Below are positions 1 to 9,153 of a DNA stretch of 64,000 nt, piece after piece. The stretch's first letter is position 1; every line of letters begins with the position of its first letter. This DNA is from Stenogyne calaminthoides (Eukaryota > Streptophyta > Magnoliopsida > Lamiales > Lamiaceae), in contig JBBCBC010000019.1 in NCBI GenBank assembly GCA_037126765.1, positions 25,566,222-25,630,221 on the forward strand, given 5' to 3'. Under the pieces are notes generated by a model. The model saw nothing but the letters and a program-made list of their open reading frames with translations, was not told the origin of the DNA and ran no database searches. The position numbers and the translations under genes were made by a program.

Positions 1-342
1 AACCTCTTCTGAGCATCGGCCGTAGCGACCAACATCTTAGCCTGGTCGGCAACCCTAGCCTGCGATTTCTTCAGCTCCTCCACCTCAGCCTCCAGCTGAG
101 CACTGGTCTTCTCCAGATAGAAGACTGCCTTCTGGGAGTGGGCAAGGGTCGAGTACAAGTTGCTCGTCGCCTTTTGCCGGCGAGCGTTGCTGTGATCCGA
201 TTGCGTCCACCCCCGAGCTAAGTTCTGCAGTCCCCTCCGGAGGTAGGCGGGCCAACTTTCGGGGACCCCAGCCGGGACAATATGACCCGACCTCAGAAAG
301 CTCAAGGCATCGGGGCCAAACTTGTGCGGAGTAAGCTTCGGG
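1..342 (-). CDS. Antisense ORF of a Tat-type retrotransposon: coiled-coil exon, runs off the window
   Basis: An open minus-strand frame enters from the upstream exon at 342, just after an acceptor (TTTTACAG), and stays open to base 1. It starts with residues PKLTPHKFGPDALSFLRSGH and becomes a Glu/Lys/Gln/Ala-rich helix with a heptad-like pattern (around LEKTSAQLEAEVEELKK), so a coiled coil is predicted. Splicing from 422 across a 79-bp intron (343-421, donor GTAAGT) joins the two exons in frame with a split Asp codon, which supports the model. The product has no known enzymatic role. In Tat/Retand Ty3/gypsy elements such additional antisense ORFs lie between pol and the 3' LTR. The C-terminus lies outside the window. 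Confidence 0.6.
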
Positions 343-421
343 CTGTAAAAGAGATCAGGAGGTCGATAAAAAAAAGAAATAAAAGAAAATATGAAAGGGA
401 GATTCATAGCCGAGAACTTAC

Positions 422-733
422 TCGCTGACACGGTCGGCGTCCCAGCCCAACCAGGAGTCATCTTCCGGGAGCCGATCTCCTCGAGGAACGGAGGTGGGTT
501 GCAAGGATGGACGGGGCTGCGACCTCCCGGTCTCCCAGTGGATCTCATCCCTCGCCCTCTTCTGAGCGGGCTCAGGAGTGGGCTCCTTCTGCTTCCTCTT
601 GCCCCTGTCAGCGGCTGAGGGGCCGGATAAAGTCGAGCTCGGAGGAGGGACGTCGGTGGCCGCCACATGTTTCATTTGGCCCAGCACCGACTTCTTCCTG
701 GAGGCCACAATCGCTGCGGAGGGCTGTCGGGAT
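422..733 (-). CDS. Antisense ORF of a Tat-type retrotransposon: charged Pro/Ser-rich linker exon
   Basis: The minus-strand frame reads ...AAIVASRKKSVLGQMKHVAA... then a Pro/Ser stretch and a basic patch (KRKQKEPTPEPAQKRAR), possibly a nuclear localisation signal. The 5' border is a plausible acceptor (GTGCAG, just above 733). The 3' border is a GTAAGT donor at 416-421. The join to the coiled-coil exon at 342 keeps the reading frame. Composition is low complexity, as expected of a linker between the N-terminal domain and the coiled coil. No catalytic motif is visible. The acceptor position is less certain than the donor. Confidence 0.5.
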
Positions 734-805
734 CTGCACGCCAAAGATGTCAGACGAAAACCAAAAGAAGTGTGAGAAAATCGAAGGCAAAGAACAAGTA
801 CTCAC

Positions 806-955
806 AAGGGATATTCAGATGGCGGGGATAAGTGTAAAGCCCAGCCTTTAACCGATCGAGCTCAGAGTTGAGGGCGTTGACATCGCAAAAACTCGGGGCA
901 GTGTCACGAATGGTCTTGAACGCCTCTTGAAAGTCCCAGAACAGGTCGACGGTCG
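806..955 (-). CDS. Antisense ORF of a Tat-type retrotransposon: middle exon (borders approximate)
   Basis: The minus strand encodes an open, protein-like stretch (FWDFQEAFKTIRDTAPSF, then DVNALNSELDRLKAGLYTYP), ending at a good donor (GTGAGT, at 800-805). I cannot place the upstream acceptor: the expected TGCAG looks mutated to TGCAC near 980. The phase into the next exon is also not resolved, which fits decay seen elsewhere in this ORF. It is read as part of the same gene because order, spacing and strand match the flanking exons. Confidence 0.35.
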
Positions 956-1029
956 AGGGCGCGAACAGTGCAAAAGAAAAGGAGAATTAGATCAGTACGA
1001 CCTCAAAAGTATAAAGACAAAGGTTTACC

Positions 1030-1974
1030 ATGTTCAACTCAGCACGCGTAGTCCATGTGAACCCGAATGGGCAGTGTACTCGAAGGGTACGTTGATTCCC
1101 AAGCGCCCCCAACGAACCACCACTTTTGTTGCCAATCTGCGACCTTATTCGGGATCCCACTCACGAGCTCCTGACCCTTGCGAAGTCACACGACATTATA
1201 GCCGCCGACTTGAAAGATTAGCGACATCACATAAGCGACCTCGCCAGGTGTCGGCATCCGATGTAGCCCAGCCAAGCCAAGAACCATCATCATCGAGAGT
1301 ATGTAGCTCCAGCCATTTGGAGTAATCTGGGTAAGGCTTTGGTTCCAAGCCGCTAGCAAGTGGGAGATCGTCGGGTGAAGGGGAAAGCGAATCCCCACCT
1401 CCATCGTGTGTTTGTTAACCACAATCATTCCTGGAGGTGGTTGATCGGCACTCTCATCGGAGGTTGCCCCATAAAAATGCACATCTCGGGGCACTTTATA
1501 CAACCGGCGGAGGGAACGCACGTGCCGGTCAGACAGAGTCGATTTGTACCGGGGCAGGTCGGAAGCCATGTACTCAGTTCGAACCGACCTCCGATACGCG
1601 CGCTCAGGTCGCTTATATGGGGCCTCAGCCGAATAAGAGTGGTAGTCAAAAGCCCGCTCATAGGCCTTATAATCCCAGACCGGAGCTGAGGTACCGACGG
1701 GTTGTTCCCGCTCTGGCGCGGCAGGGCGGAATGTGCTAATGTCTAAAGGGGGGAGATGGGTAATGTCCTCCAACTCCTGCAGAAACCACTCATCCATGCC
1801 CTCAGCGTCCCGAACCACGCGCCGGATTCCCGCGGATGAGGATCCACCCTCGCGGCCGGCGGCAGAACGGGAGCCGCGGTGTTGCCAGAGGTGGGCTATT
1901 GCCACGTTGTCTTCTTCCGAGGACGAAGAGGCCGGAGGACGAGGGGCGGCGGGTGTAGAAGGATCAGAAGCCAT
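1030..1974 (-). pseudogene. Decayed main exon of the antisense ORF, with a gypsy-type 'putative transposase' (Transposase_28-like) domain
   Basis: ATG at 1974 opens 262 codons to a TGA at 1186-1188. The first part is Ser/Pro/acid-rich; the last 80 residues hold the signature 'hPLHPTISHLLAAWNQ...LTPNGWSYILS' pattern seen in the plant domain named 'transposase (putative) gypsy type'. The same frame continues past the TGA (KGQELVSGIPNKVADWQQKW), so the stop is a nonsense change, possibly CGA to TGA. A frameshift follows before a WTTRAELNMV stretch and a donor (GTAAAC, 1023-1028). Despite the domain name, no transposase activity is known. The domain is typical of additional ORFs in Tat-lineage Ty3/gypsy elements, antisense to gag-pol. 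It is driven from its own TATA box at 2113-2121. Confidence 0.65.
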
Positions 1975-2112
1975 ATAAAAAGTGTGGAAAATGGGGGAAT
2001 TACCTGAACGTAGTCTCGTCGGAGTCTCGCCGGAGAGGTGGGAGCTTAGGTTCGAAGAGAAGTTGGAGCTGGGCGAAGAAGAAGAAATGGCAATAGGTGT
2101 GCAGCCCTAGCT

Positions 2113-2121
2113 CTTTTTATA
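2113..2121 (-). promoter_or_regulatory. TATA box of the antisense ORF
   Basis: On the minus strand the sequence is TATAAAAAG, about 140 bp upstream of the ATG at 1974. The leader between the two has no upstream ATG obvious enough to compete. It lies between the antisense ORF and the 3' LTR, where Tat-type elements would carry a separate antisense promoter. Confidence 0.45.
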
Positions 2122-2435
2122 GAAGGAAACAGGGGTCAAAGTGCAATAAAGACATAAGTCAGACCCCTCTCGAAGAAACGAAGTCGCGCAAGTCGCACGT
2201 AACCTACACCGCGTTCGCCGATTGGAGAGGCTTGCGGCACATGACCTCATCCGCCTGCAACATCATCATGGCAAATCCATCAAATCTCGCACAAATCGAC
2301 GCAACGGTCCACCTTCCCACAACTATCCAGGCATCTCGAACGTTTCCCGAGGCCGAACTTCCCCAAGTCGATCAAGTTACAAATCAAGCCTAGGTCCCGG
2401 TATGGGCACGCGACCTCGACTTGAGAGGCAATTTT
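2122..2435. other. Non-coding spacer between the antisense ORF promoter and the 3' LTR
   Basis: About 310 bp with no supported gene. It would hold upstream promoter sequence of the antisense ORF and, at its right edge, a weak purine tract (GAGAGGCAA) just before the LTR, a plausible polypurine tract for plus-strand priming. Confidence 0.35.
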
Positions 2436-3010
2436 TGTACCATGGAATAATCCAACCCGGTGAGGCGATCGGGTAGAGTGACTTCGATAGAAATCGAAAG
2501 CCGCAGTTTACTTCCTCAAAGTCGGAAGGTCGTCGAGTTTACTTAGAAGGAACAAGAAGGTCGCATTCGACTTTGGAAAAGACCACAAGTCGGAAGCGAC
2601 CTCAGACAGCTATTTCTGGCAGAGATATGGGTAACCGAGAGAGTGGATATCGCGGGGTAAGCAAGGCAAGTGTATCCAGATGCGGAATTCGCGAGATTGA
2701 CCGATAAAACCCTAGCTCTGGCGGCTGGAAGCTTGGCAAGCCCATCGAAGGAAGCCCACGGAGGAGTGCACCCTAATTTCTTGCCTATAAATACCTTTTG
2801 CATCATTCATTGTAAACACACAAAATCTTAGAACTTTAGACAGAAAAGAATAATAAAATACTCCTGGCTTGGGCGCCCCCAGACGTAGTCTTATTCAAAA
2901 GACGAACTGGGTAACCAAATTTGAGTCTATTTCATATTTGTTACTCGTTACTTGATTGATCCCGTTTAATAACATTAAGTTGCCCTAGACGTAAAATCTA
3001 GGTCACAACA
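2436..3010 (+). mobile_element. 3' LTR of a Tat/Retand-like Ty3/gypsy retrotransposon
   Basis: The segment starts TGTACC and ends ACAACA, so both ends have the TG...CA form. On the plus strand it contains a TATA box (TATAAATA, 2786-2793), then AATAAA at 2852-2857, and an R/U5-like tail (GGCGCCCCCAGACG) common in plant gypsy LTRs. It runs opposite to the antisense ORF on its left, as expected if that ORF lies between pol and the 3' LTR. The right border abuts a MYB/SANT-like coding frame at 3011, which fits insertion into that gene. The 5-bp target site (CTAAC on this side) cannot be confirmed because the 5' LTR lies outside. The left border is an inference from the TG and purine tract. Confidence 0.6.
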
Positions 3011-3389
3011 CTAACCTTCACTGCTTTTTCCCAAGCAATGTCCGAGACATCAAGGATCTTCGTCTCACTGTTAACCCTCCACCAGAATCCCCTAGAGCTA
3101 CCTGAATGGCCGAATGGTGTCGTTTCCAAATTGTTATCCTGGAGTTGATGTGAGGGTTTGCTCGAAGATCTGTTCCAGGGATCTTCTCACGTAATCTTGC
3201 CTCTAATTGTTGAAGGTACCCAGGCTGAAAGCCATTCTCGCTTTTTCAACCTCCGGATGCAACTAGTTCCTTAAACAAATCCATAAGAATTGTTTCCTCA
3301 CTTTTTTTCCATGTTCTCCGGGTGCTAGTTCCTTTGCCTTTTCTTCCTTTGGTTACTGGGATTGTGCTACCGTGGCTACCGCTGTCCAT
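3011..3389 (-). pseudogene. MYB/SANT-like DNA-binding protein pseudogene, truncated by an LTR
   Basis: ATG at 3389 opens MDSGSHGSTIPVTKGRKGKG and then RRTWKKSEETILMDLFKELV, the start of a plant Myb/SANT-like domain (Myb_DNA-bind_3 type: host L10-interacting-MYB-like proteins and the ORF1 of PIF/Harbinger transposons). The conserved Trp of the GWK motif is an in-frame TGA at 3246-3248. The domain then continues (NGFQPGYLQQLEARLREKIP, IWKRHHSAI). A one-base frameshift precedes NSETKILDVSDIAWEKAVK. The gene stops at 3011, where the LTR begins. Stop, frameshift and insertion all show it is dead. I cannot tell a host gene from a Harbinger remnant because no transposase is visible. Confidence 0.75.
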
Positions 3390-4130
3390 TACGACTAATA
3401 ATATCCAAAAATTATCAATTAAAAAAAATACAAATCAATGCTAAAAAATAACAAACTGAGACTCCAAGATATTCTATAAGAAACAAAACGCAACCACATA
3501 CGAAAACTGACAAACACATACCTAGCACTATTAAAAACCACATGGTAGCCCACATTATTACAGCAACTCTGAACAATACAGACTTTTCAAACCAACAAGC
3601 CATCAAATTGTTGACCATAATAAGGATCATTTCACATAGCACGACTAACCATGAAAATATAGCACGACTACTACGGTCTAACATACCTAAGCACCATTTC
3701 ACATAGCACGACTAATCATCAAAATTGAAAAAAAATATAAACCTAACACAGCATCATAGGTCGAAAATGGAATGTAGAAATGGAATAGATTAGTTGTTTT
3801 TCTTACCCACCTGGAAGCTGCGAGCAAGATGGAAATGAAGAATTTGTTGGAGAGCCAATAAGCAGCCCAATACGGCGGCGAAACCCTAACCCTTAGACAA
3901 TCGGCCAACAAGGATTAACCTTAAAATATAATCGGCGGAACCCAAAAACCGAACAAGACAAATGGAATCGCCACCGTCGTCGTGATGTACAACCCTAAGA
4001 TGACGGTGAAAACCCAGTAACGAAGTGAAGAAATTGCGGCCGAAAAAAAAAGAGGAGGGAGGAATCGCAGCGAAAATATGAGGAGGAAGAAATGAAAATA
4101 AAAATTGGGGCAAAGATTTATATTTTTTGA
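3390..4130 (-). other. 5' leader and leader intron of the MYB/SANT-like pseudogene
   Basis: On the minus strand a leader-like stretch with CCTAACCC-type motifs ends at a donor (CAG/GTGGGTAAG, near 3812). The sequence before the ATG has an acceptor (ATATTATTAG, near 3395). The roughly 410-bp AT-rich segment between them behaves as a 5' UTR intron. Long hydrophobic frames inside it (3415-3702) have no coding character beyond being T-rich. The transcription start is not defined. Confidence 0.4.
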
Positions 4131-4870
4131 CAAGGGTAGATCGGTCATTTCATTTAATTACACAAATAATACCTATTTAGTACACCCCACCAAGTGTCAC
4201 TACAAATTATATACAATTTTATTACCCCCTACCAAGTGAAATATTAATTTTATCTTACCATCTTATATACGATGCACCAAATGACATAATACGACCAACC
4301 CATATTATATATTACCAATCTCCTTTATCCTACCATTTTTTAATAACCCCTATCAATCCCTACCTCGTAGAAATTGAGTAAGAAATCAAATGAAGAAAAA
4401 GAGAACACTACAGCCTTGTCGATTTCTCTCAGTTGCCCTTTGATATTGATATTTACCATACATCCTGGTCTCAGTACTGGTAATCTTGACATTTTCAGTT
4501 AGTTGGTACAAATTTTCATTCGAAGATCAAAGTTAGGTATGATATTCTTTCGGTCTAATTATGGGAGTGTGTATAACCGAACCCAATCCGAATTTATTCG
4601 ACTTAGATAAAAAAACCAACCATATCCCTGCACGATATCACATGTTCCAGAAATAATGTTCCACTATATATTCCATAACTTCGATTAATAACATATGAAA
4701 TGAAAAAAAATATTTAACGGACCACTATAATTCTAAGTTCATGTATTAAAAATTTAGGAAGTAGAATAATTCAGGAACACTAAAAAATGGTACCCTTCCT
4801 TTTTCCCTTCATTTCTTAAATAAACAGACAAAAAAATTGTTGGATCGAACCAATAAAACCGGTCTTTCTT
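4131..4870. other. Intergenic AT-rich DNA between the MYB pseudogene and BRK1
   Basis: No gene is seen. 4180-4330 has short repeated phrases (CCCTACCAAGTG, CCCCACCAAGTG) that look like mobile-element sequence, but no terminal repeats could be paired. The right half is the probable BRK1 promoter region; no convincing TATA box was found. Confidence 0.3.
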
Positions 4871-5319
4871 AACCTCATCCCGACGCGCACGATAGCTTGG
4901 AGTCCTCTTTTCTTATTCATTCGGGTAGCGGCGCTTTAATTATCTCGCACAGATTTCCCTAAAATTTCAACTCAAAACCCCAGTTCTCTGCTTCATTACG
5001 ATCCGCAATTTTTTTCTCGAGATTTCTCCACTTTACCGCCTTCATTTTGCTGGTATTGATTCTCAGTTTCCTAGCTTTAAGGTAATTTAAGTCGGTTAAT
5101 TCAATTTTTCGCTGTCGTTGTTGAGTTAATTTCATCCATTATCTTGAGTAGATTCACTTACATCTTTTTGGTGGTTCAGCAGTTTTTCCTTGTTTTATTA
5201 ATTTTTTTGAATTACAATGTTAGGTGCGTGATCTGAAGCATCATCCGGAGATCTAAACCTTTGATTTGAACAGATTCGTCGCCCATTTTCGAAGATCTGG
5301 TGGTTGAAATTCCTCCTTG

Positions 5320-5971
5320 ATGGCTCGAGCCGGGGGGATAACGAACGCCGTGAATGTGGGAATCGCAGTGCAAGCCGATTGGGAGAATCGGGAATTCATT
5401 TCCCACATCTCGCTCAACGTTCGTCGCCTCTTTGATTTCCTCGTCCAATTTGGTATTTTTTCCATTTCAGCTGAAGCTTGTGTAAACCACTTTTACTACC
5501 TATTTTACAACTAAATACTTTCAGGCAACTAAAACCTTTTAATACTACTAAGAAATACACTCAAAATGCATACATGTTGCTCTCTAAAATTGGTTTAGTA
5601 GTATATTTAGGAACATACAACTTATTGCACCGAAGCATACAACTTATTACACTGAAAAAGTTGCTCGTTTCAGTGTAACAAGTTGTATGTTTCGGTGCAA
5701 CATGTTGTATGTATTTAAAATACACTATGGAATACGGTGCATCTGGTGCATTGAAGACCTAACCATATTTTGGTTTATACAAGATTTTGCCCTTTAATTT
5801 TCGATTTGTTGATATTGATCTTATTGTTTCCTTGCCAAAATAGAATCGACGACGAAAAATAAATTATCACAGCTGAATGAGAAGTTGGACACTTTAGAGA
5901 GGCGCCTAGAATTGCTGGAAATACAAGTGAGCAACGCCACATCTAATCCTGCTCTCTTCACTACCACTTGA
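5320..5971 (+). CDS. BRK1: BRICK1 / HSPC300 subunit of the SCAR/WAVE complex
   Basis: Two coding exons, 5320-5452 and 5844-5971, encode 86 residues. Exon 1 reads MARAGGITNAVNVGIAVQAD and continues through the highly conserved N-terminal half. It ends after one base of a Glu codon at a GT donor. Exon 2 completes that codon (TAG acceptor at 5841-5843) and gives a long coiled-coil helix (KLSQLNEKLDTLERRLELLE) ending at TGA 5969-5971. The length and both halves match plant BRK1, which is about 85 residues. BRK1 is the smallest WAVE-complex subunit; it stabilises SCAR and promotes ARP2/3 actin nucleation at the plasma membrane in epidermal morphogenesis. A 5' UTR intron is likely at 5082-5223 (AAG/GTAATT...GTTAG). 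The 391-bp coding intron carries a foldback repeat. The 3' flank carries a Mutator-like MITE. Confidence 0.95.
5601..5727. repeat. Foldback (hairpin) repeat in the BRK1 intron
   Basis: The arms 5614-5657 and 5667-5711 are near-perfect inverted complements built from the words CATACAACTT and TTGCACCGA / TTACACTGAAA. The complementarity weakens outward to about 5601-5727. It has the form of a small MITE. The splice sites of the intron are not touched. Confidence 0.7.
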
Positions 5972-6149
5972 CTATCTTTTCTGCCTCTTTTATACATTTT
6001 TCATTCTTCTTTCAACTATGCTTCTTCATTGGTATTATTTTGATTTATTATATAAAAATTATGAGTGTTCTATGGTCTACTGATATATGTTGATTGTGAA
6101 TGGCTGCTGATATATTTAGTTGCAGTTTATTTCACTTTGGTGGAGTTGC

Positions 6150-6492
6150 CGGTTGGATTCCTGTGTGCCAAAATTGGGTGTTCCACCCATGTTCCATATC
6201 TTCTAAATTTGACACATTACCCATATTTTAATTATTTAAAATTCTAAACTTTATACTATAAATCATGAATTCTAAACCCTAAATTATGAACCATTCGGGC
6301 CGGGTGAACCATGAACCACTTGGCCCGGATTAAGTCCGGGTCGAGTAATAGAAAAAATTGAAAAAAAGAAAAATTAAAAAGAGTTAATATTTTTTTTAGA
6401 TTTTAAATAATTAAAATATGAGACAGATGTCAAATTGAGAGGTTATGGAACATGAGTGGAATACGCAACTTTGGAACAGAGGAATCCGTGCG
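6150..6492. mobile_element. Mutator-like MITE in the BRK1 3' flank
   Basis: Two inverted arms of about 90-100 bp (6150-6245 and 6395-6492) match with about 80-85% identity by eye, sharing GGATTCC, ATGTTCCATA and TATTTTAATTATTTAAAAT words. The element is flanked by a perfect 9-bp direct repeat TGGAGTTGC (6141-6149 and 6493-6501). A 9-bp target duplication plus long TIRs is diagnostic of Mutator-like elements. The interior holds no coding sequence. It lies about 180 bp after the BRK1 stop, so it may be inside the BRK1 3' UTR. Confidence 0.85.
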
Positions 6493-6555
6493 TGGAGTTG
6501 CAGGATAGCTGCGTGGGAGTTTATTTCTAGAGGTTCTGAGAGTTGAGTAGGTCTC

Positions 6556-6722
6556 ATGTGCACTCAGGTAGAACGTGCACTCATAGTGCATTACAGAATC
6601 ATGCAACTTGTTGTATTGAAAGATACAATTTATTTACACTTAATGATGCAATTATTTTTCCATATAATAAATTGCATGGTTCTGAAATGCATTATGAGTG
6701 CATGATGTACCCGAATGCATAG
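6556..6722. mobile_element. Short foldback MITE (GTGCACTCA family)
   Basis: Left part (TGTGCACTCAGGTAGAACGT, AGTGCATTACAGAATCATGC) is the inverted complement of the right part (GGTTCTGAAATGCATT, GAGTGCATGATGTACCCGA). A relative occurs at about 26271-26420 with the same words, so this is a dispersed family. No coding content; target duplication not resolved. Confidence 0.6.
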
Positions 6723-7061
6723 AAGAGTTGGCCCTGAGAGTTATTTCAAGTAACTGAATTGGATGGTTAATTTAACTTAAATATTGTAGTTTTGAGATTC
6801 ATTTAACAATATGTTCAATGCTCCAATTTCACCAGAGATGATACTCTTGCTAAAGTAGGAGTTGATCTGAACATGTCGAACGGGGTTATATATCCGTGTC
6901 TCGAAGAAAACTCATATGAGACGGTCTCACGTATGAAGATAGGTTAGTAGCCACCTTAAGTTATGCCACACTTCATACCTGCTAAGCAAATTTTCCATCA
7001 ATTTATTTATCAAGTGACATTACCCCTCGCTTATTATTAATTTCCGTATTCCCAAACCATG
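6723..7061. other. Intergenic DNA, nothing recognised
   Basis: About 340 bp of AT-rich sequence with one short palindrome (TGAGACGGTCTCA, near 6917). No gene or element could be supported. Confidence 0.3.
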
Positions 7062-7063
7062 TA

Positions 7064-7355
7064 CTCCCTCCGATCAATTTCATTATTCTGACTTTTCTTT
7101 TGGGTTGTGCAATTTCGTGATTCTCATTCATTTTTTTGGAAATTATGTACAATATTTTATCTCCATTCTCCAATTCATCAGTTATTCTACTCAAATTGTC
7201 GTTTACATTAACCATAAACAATTACTTAGTTCATAAGTGGACCACATTGTACCAAATAATACTCCTAGCTTATCTATTTTATACATAACCTAATCAATGT
7301 TTATTAAAAACTCAGTGTTGTGAGAAATGGGCATAATGAATATGTACGGGGGAAG
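7064..7355. mobile_element. Stowaway-like MITE
   Basis: Starts CTCCCTCCGATCAATTTCAT and ends with the inverted complement (...GTACGGGGGAAG). Both ends are flanked by TA (7062-7063, 7356-7357), the Stowaway/Tc1-mariner target site. 292 bp, no coding capacity. Confidence 0.85.
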
Positions 7356-7357
7356 TA

Positions 7358-8250
7358 CAGATGTTCTTCAAAAATTAGAGAACTATCTTGGCATCACTAT
7401 TTTTGTTAGGGATCCCATCCACCCATTTCTATTCATAATCTACCTCCACAAAATTGTAGTTGTACCCATATGGAGGAGAAAGGCCAAGAAGTCTTAAAAA
7501 CATACGTCAAAAAACTCCACTTCTATGAAACTTGTGATTGACTTCTCATCTCTTTTTCAAGTTGTCTCAATTCTTCGGCAACAATCATAACGTAGTTATA
7601 CACACTTGTTATATTTGAAATTTTTAGTCAGTAAAACTTTGACTCTTTTAAAATGTCTAGTGTGTGTATATATATGTGTTTATTTTCAAGGGAGAGTTAC
7701 TAATAACTACAAATGAAGTCCATATAGTTGCTTTTAGGTACAATTTCTTTTTTTTCTTACTACTAATTACAAAGTGAACAAATTTTGCCCCTTAAATTAC
7801 GTCACCCTATTTTTGAAGCTGCACAAGCAATTCAAAAGGCCATCATTATAGTTAGTATACTTTTCCCATTCCCAATGTAAATGTCTATCAAAAGTAAAAA
7901 AAATGTGTCCTTTCTCTATTATTTATTTTTATTAAAAAAAATTAATTAATTATTTTGCATCAGACATTTACCCAAAATTTGGGTCCATTTTTCGACACGT
8001 TCTTATTTTGGACTTTCTTTTTTGACTTTTTTTAAAAATTTTGGGTCATTATTTGTTTTATTCAGTCTGTCTAACCGTTTATGGATGCTTCTTTTTTTTT
8101 TACCAGAATAAAGCAAATAAATACACAAAAAAATGGCATATCTAAAAAAAATGTCATATTTTCTTTTTCAAGCTTTTTTTTTTAAATTCCGGGCCTTAAT
8201 ATGCTTTATCCAACCTGTTTTACTATTTACAGACACTTTTTTCTTTTGGA
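7358..8250. other. Intergenic AT-rich DNA with a diverged internal duplication
   Basis: No gene. Two segments around 8040-8140 and 8190-8285 look like diverged copies of one another: each ends in a ...AATACACAAAAAAATGG-type string after a T-rich stretch. This may be remnant mobile DNA; borders are not resolved. Confidence 0.3.
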
Positions 8251-8595
8251 CTAGAAAAATGCACATAATACACACAAAAAAATGGGGGGAGTGACTCTAA
8301 GGTACAAAGTCACTCCCCAAGTGACCCATGTGAGCAGCTTGGCGTTCTTGTTGTGTTCCCCTATCGAAACAGCATCGTTTGTGTAGATGAAGTCTTCGTT
8401 TGAGGGGGATTCAAGATCCACCATTGACCAGTTGTTGGGGTTAATCTCCATTTTCACCACCACTAGTGTTCCCCTGTGGGCTTCTTTTTCCAACCATGGC
8501 GCTGTTGTTGTTGGAAGATGCAGAAGTGGTGTCAAGATTGGATTTTTAAGTGAGGCAAAAAGCAAATTTGCGAGGTCTGAGTTTTGTTTCTCCAA
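8251..8595 (-). CDS. Uncharacterised 114-residue ORF (doubtful)
   Basis: An open minus-strand frame of 114 codons starts at ATG 8595. Its central part (INPNNWSMVDLESPSNEDFI) has a natural amino-acid mix, unlike the surrounding AT-rich noise, and the local GC content is higher. I recognise no domain. The C-terminus runs into A-rich DNA (hydrophobic tail), which suggests a captured exon fragment, not a full gene. No promoter was found. Confidence 0.2.
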   Translation of the reverse strand: MEKQNSDLANLLFASLKNPILTPLLHLPTTTAPWLEKEAHRGTLVVVKMEINPNNWSMVDLESPSNEDFIYTNDAVSIGEHNKNAKLLTWVTWGVTLYLRVTPPIFLCVLCAFF

Positions 8596-8783
8596 ATTAT
8601 TAGGAAAATGACTTAAATTAGGAAAATAATTAGCTTATTTTTTAGCTTGAATTAATATTGTGATTTAAGTTTACGTGATTTTGATGGAATGATTGTTGTG
8701 TTTGCAATTGTTTGTGAGAGAAACATTTATACGAGTTGGATGGAGCGACAAGAATGTTTATTCATGGCCGCTATGAAAATTGA

Positions 8784-9055
8784 ATTTGTATACATATAAA
8801 TGTTTATGCTTATATGCCATGTATTGTTGGTGTATACAAAGTATATAGTGTATATGCAATGTATTTTTCAACAATGCAATTTTTAATATTGTGCATTTTC
8901 TTTTTCATATTGTATTTTGATACGCACAATGCATTTTTTCCATTGTGCATTTTCTTTTTCATAGTGCATTTCTTTTTGGTAGTGCAAATGTGGGGGAATA
9001 TACATGATTGATCGGGCGATGACGTGATTGAGAGAGAAAATGGTGAGTTAATTAA
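8784..9055. repeat. Diverged copy of the 177-bp foldback repeat
   Basis: Shares with the tandem pair at 9154-9506 the order: GCACAATGCATTTTTT / TTGTGCATTTTCTTTTTCAT / GTGCA...GTGGGGGAATATACATGATT / GACGTGATTGAGAGAG. It is longer and more diverged, so it probably gave rise to, or shares ancestry with, the pair. Confidence 0.6.
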
Positions 9056-9153
9056 ATCTATCAACTCAAACTGTCAAATTTAAAATTATTATTATTACTT
9101 AAATTAAATTAATTATTCGAAAATAAAGTAGCATTTGATGCAGTGATTTGACA

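Noticed and set aside
3415..4148. Hydrophobic minus-strand frames as membrane proteins
   Set aside because: They are T-rich translations of a probable 5' UTR intron and leader; no start context, homology or continuity.
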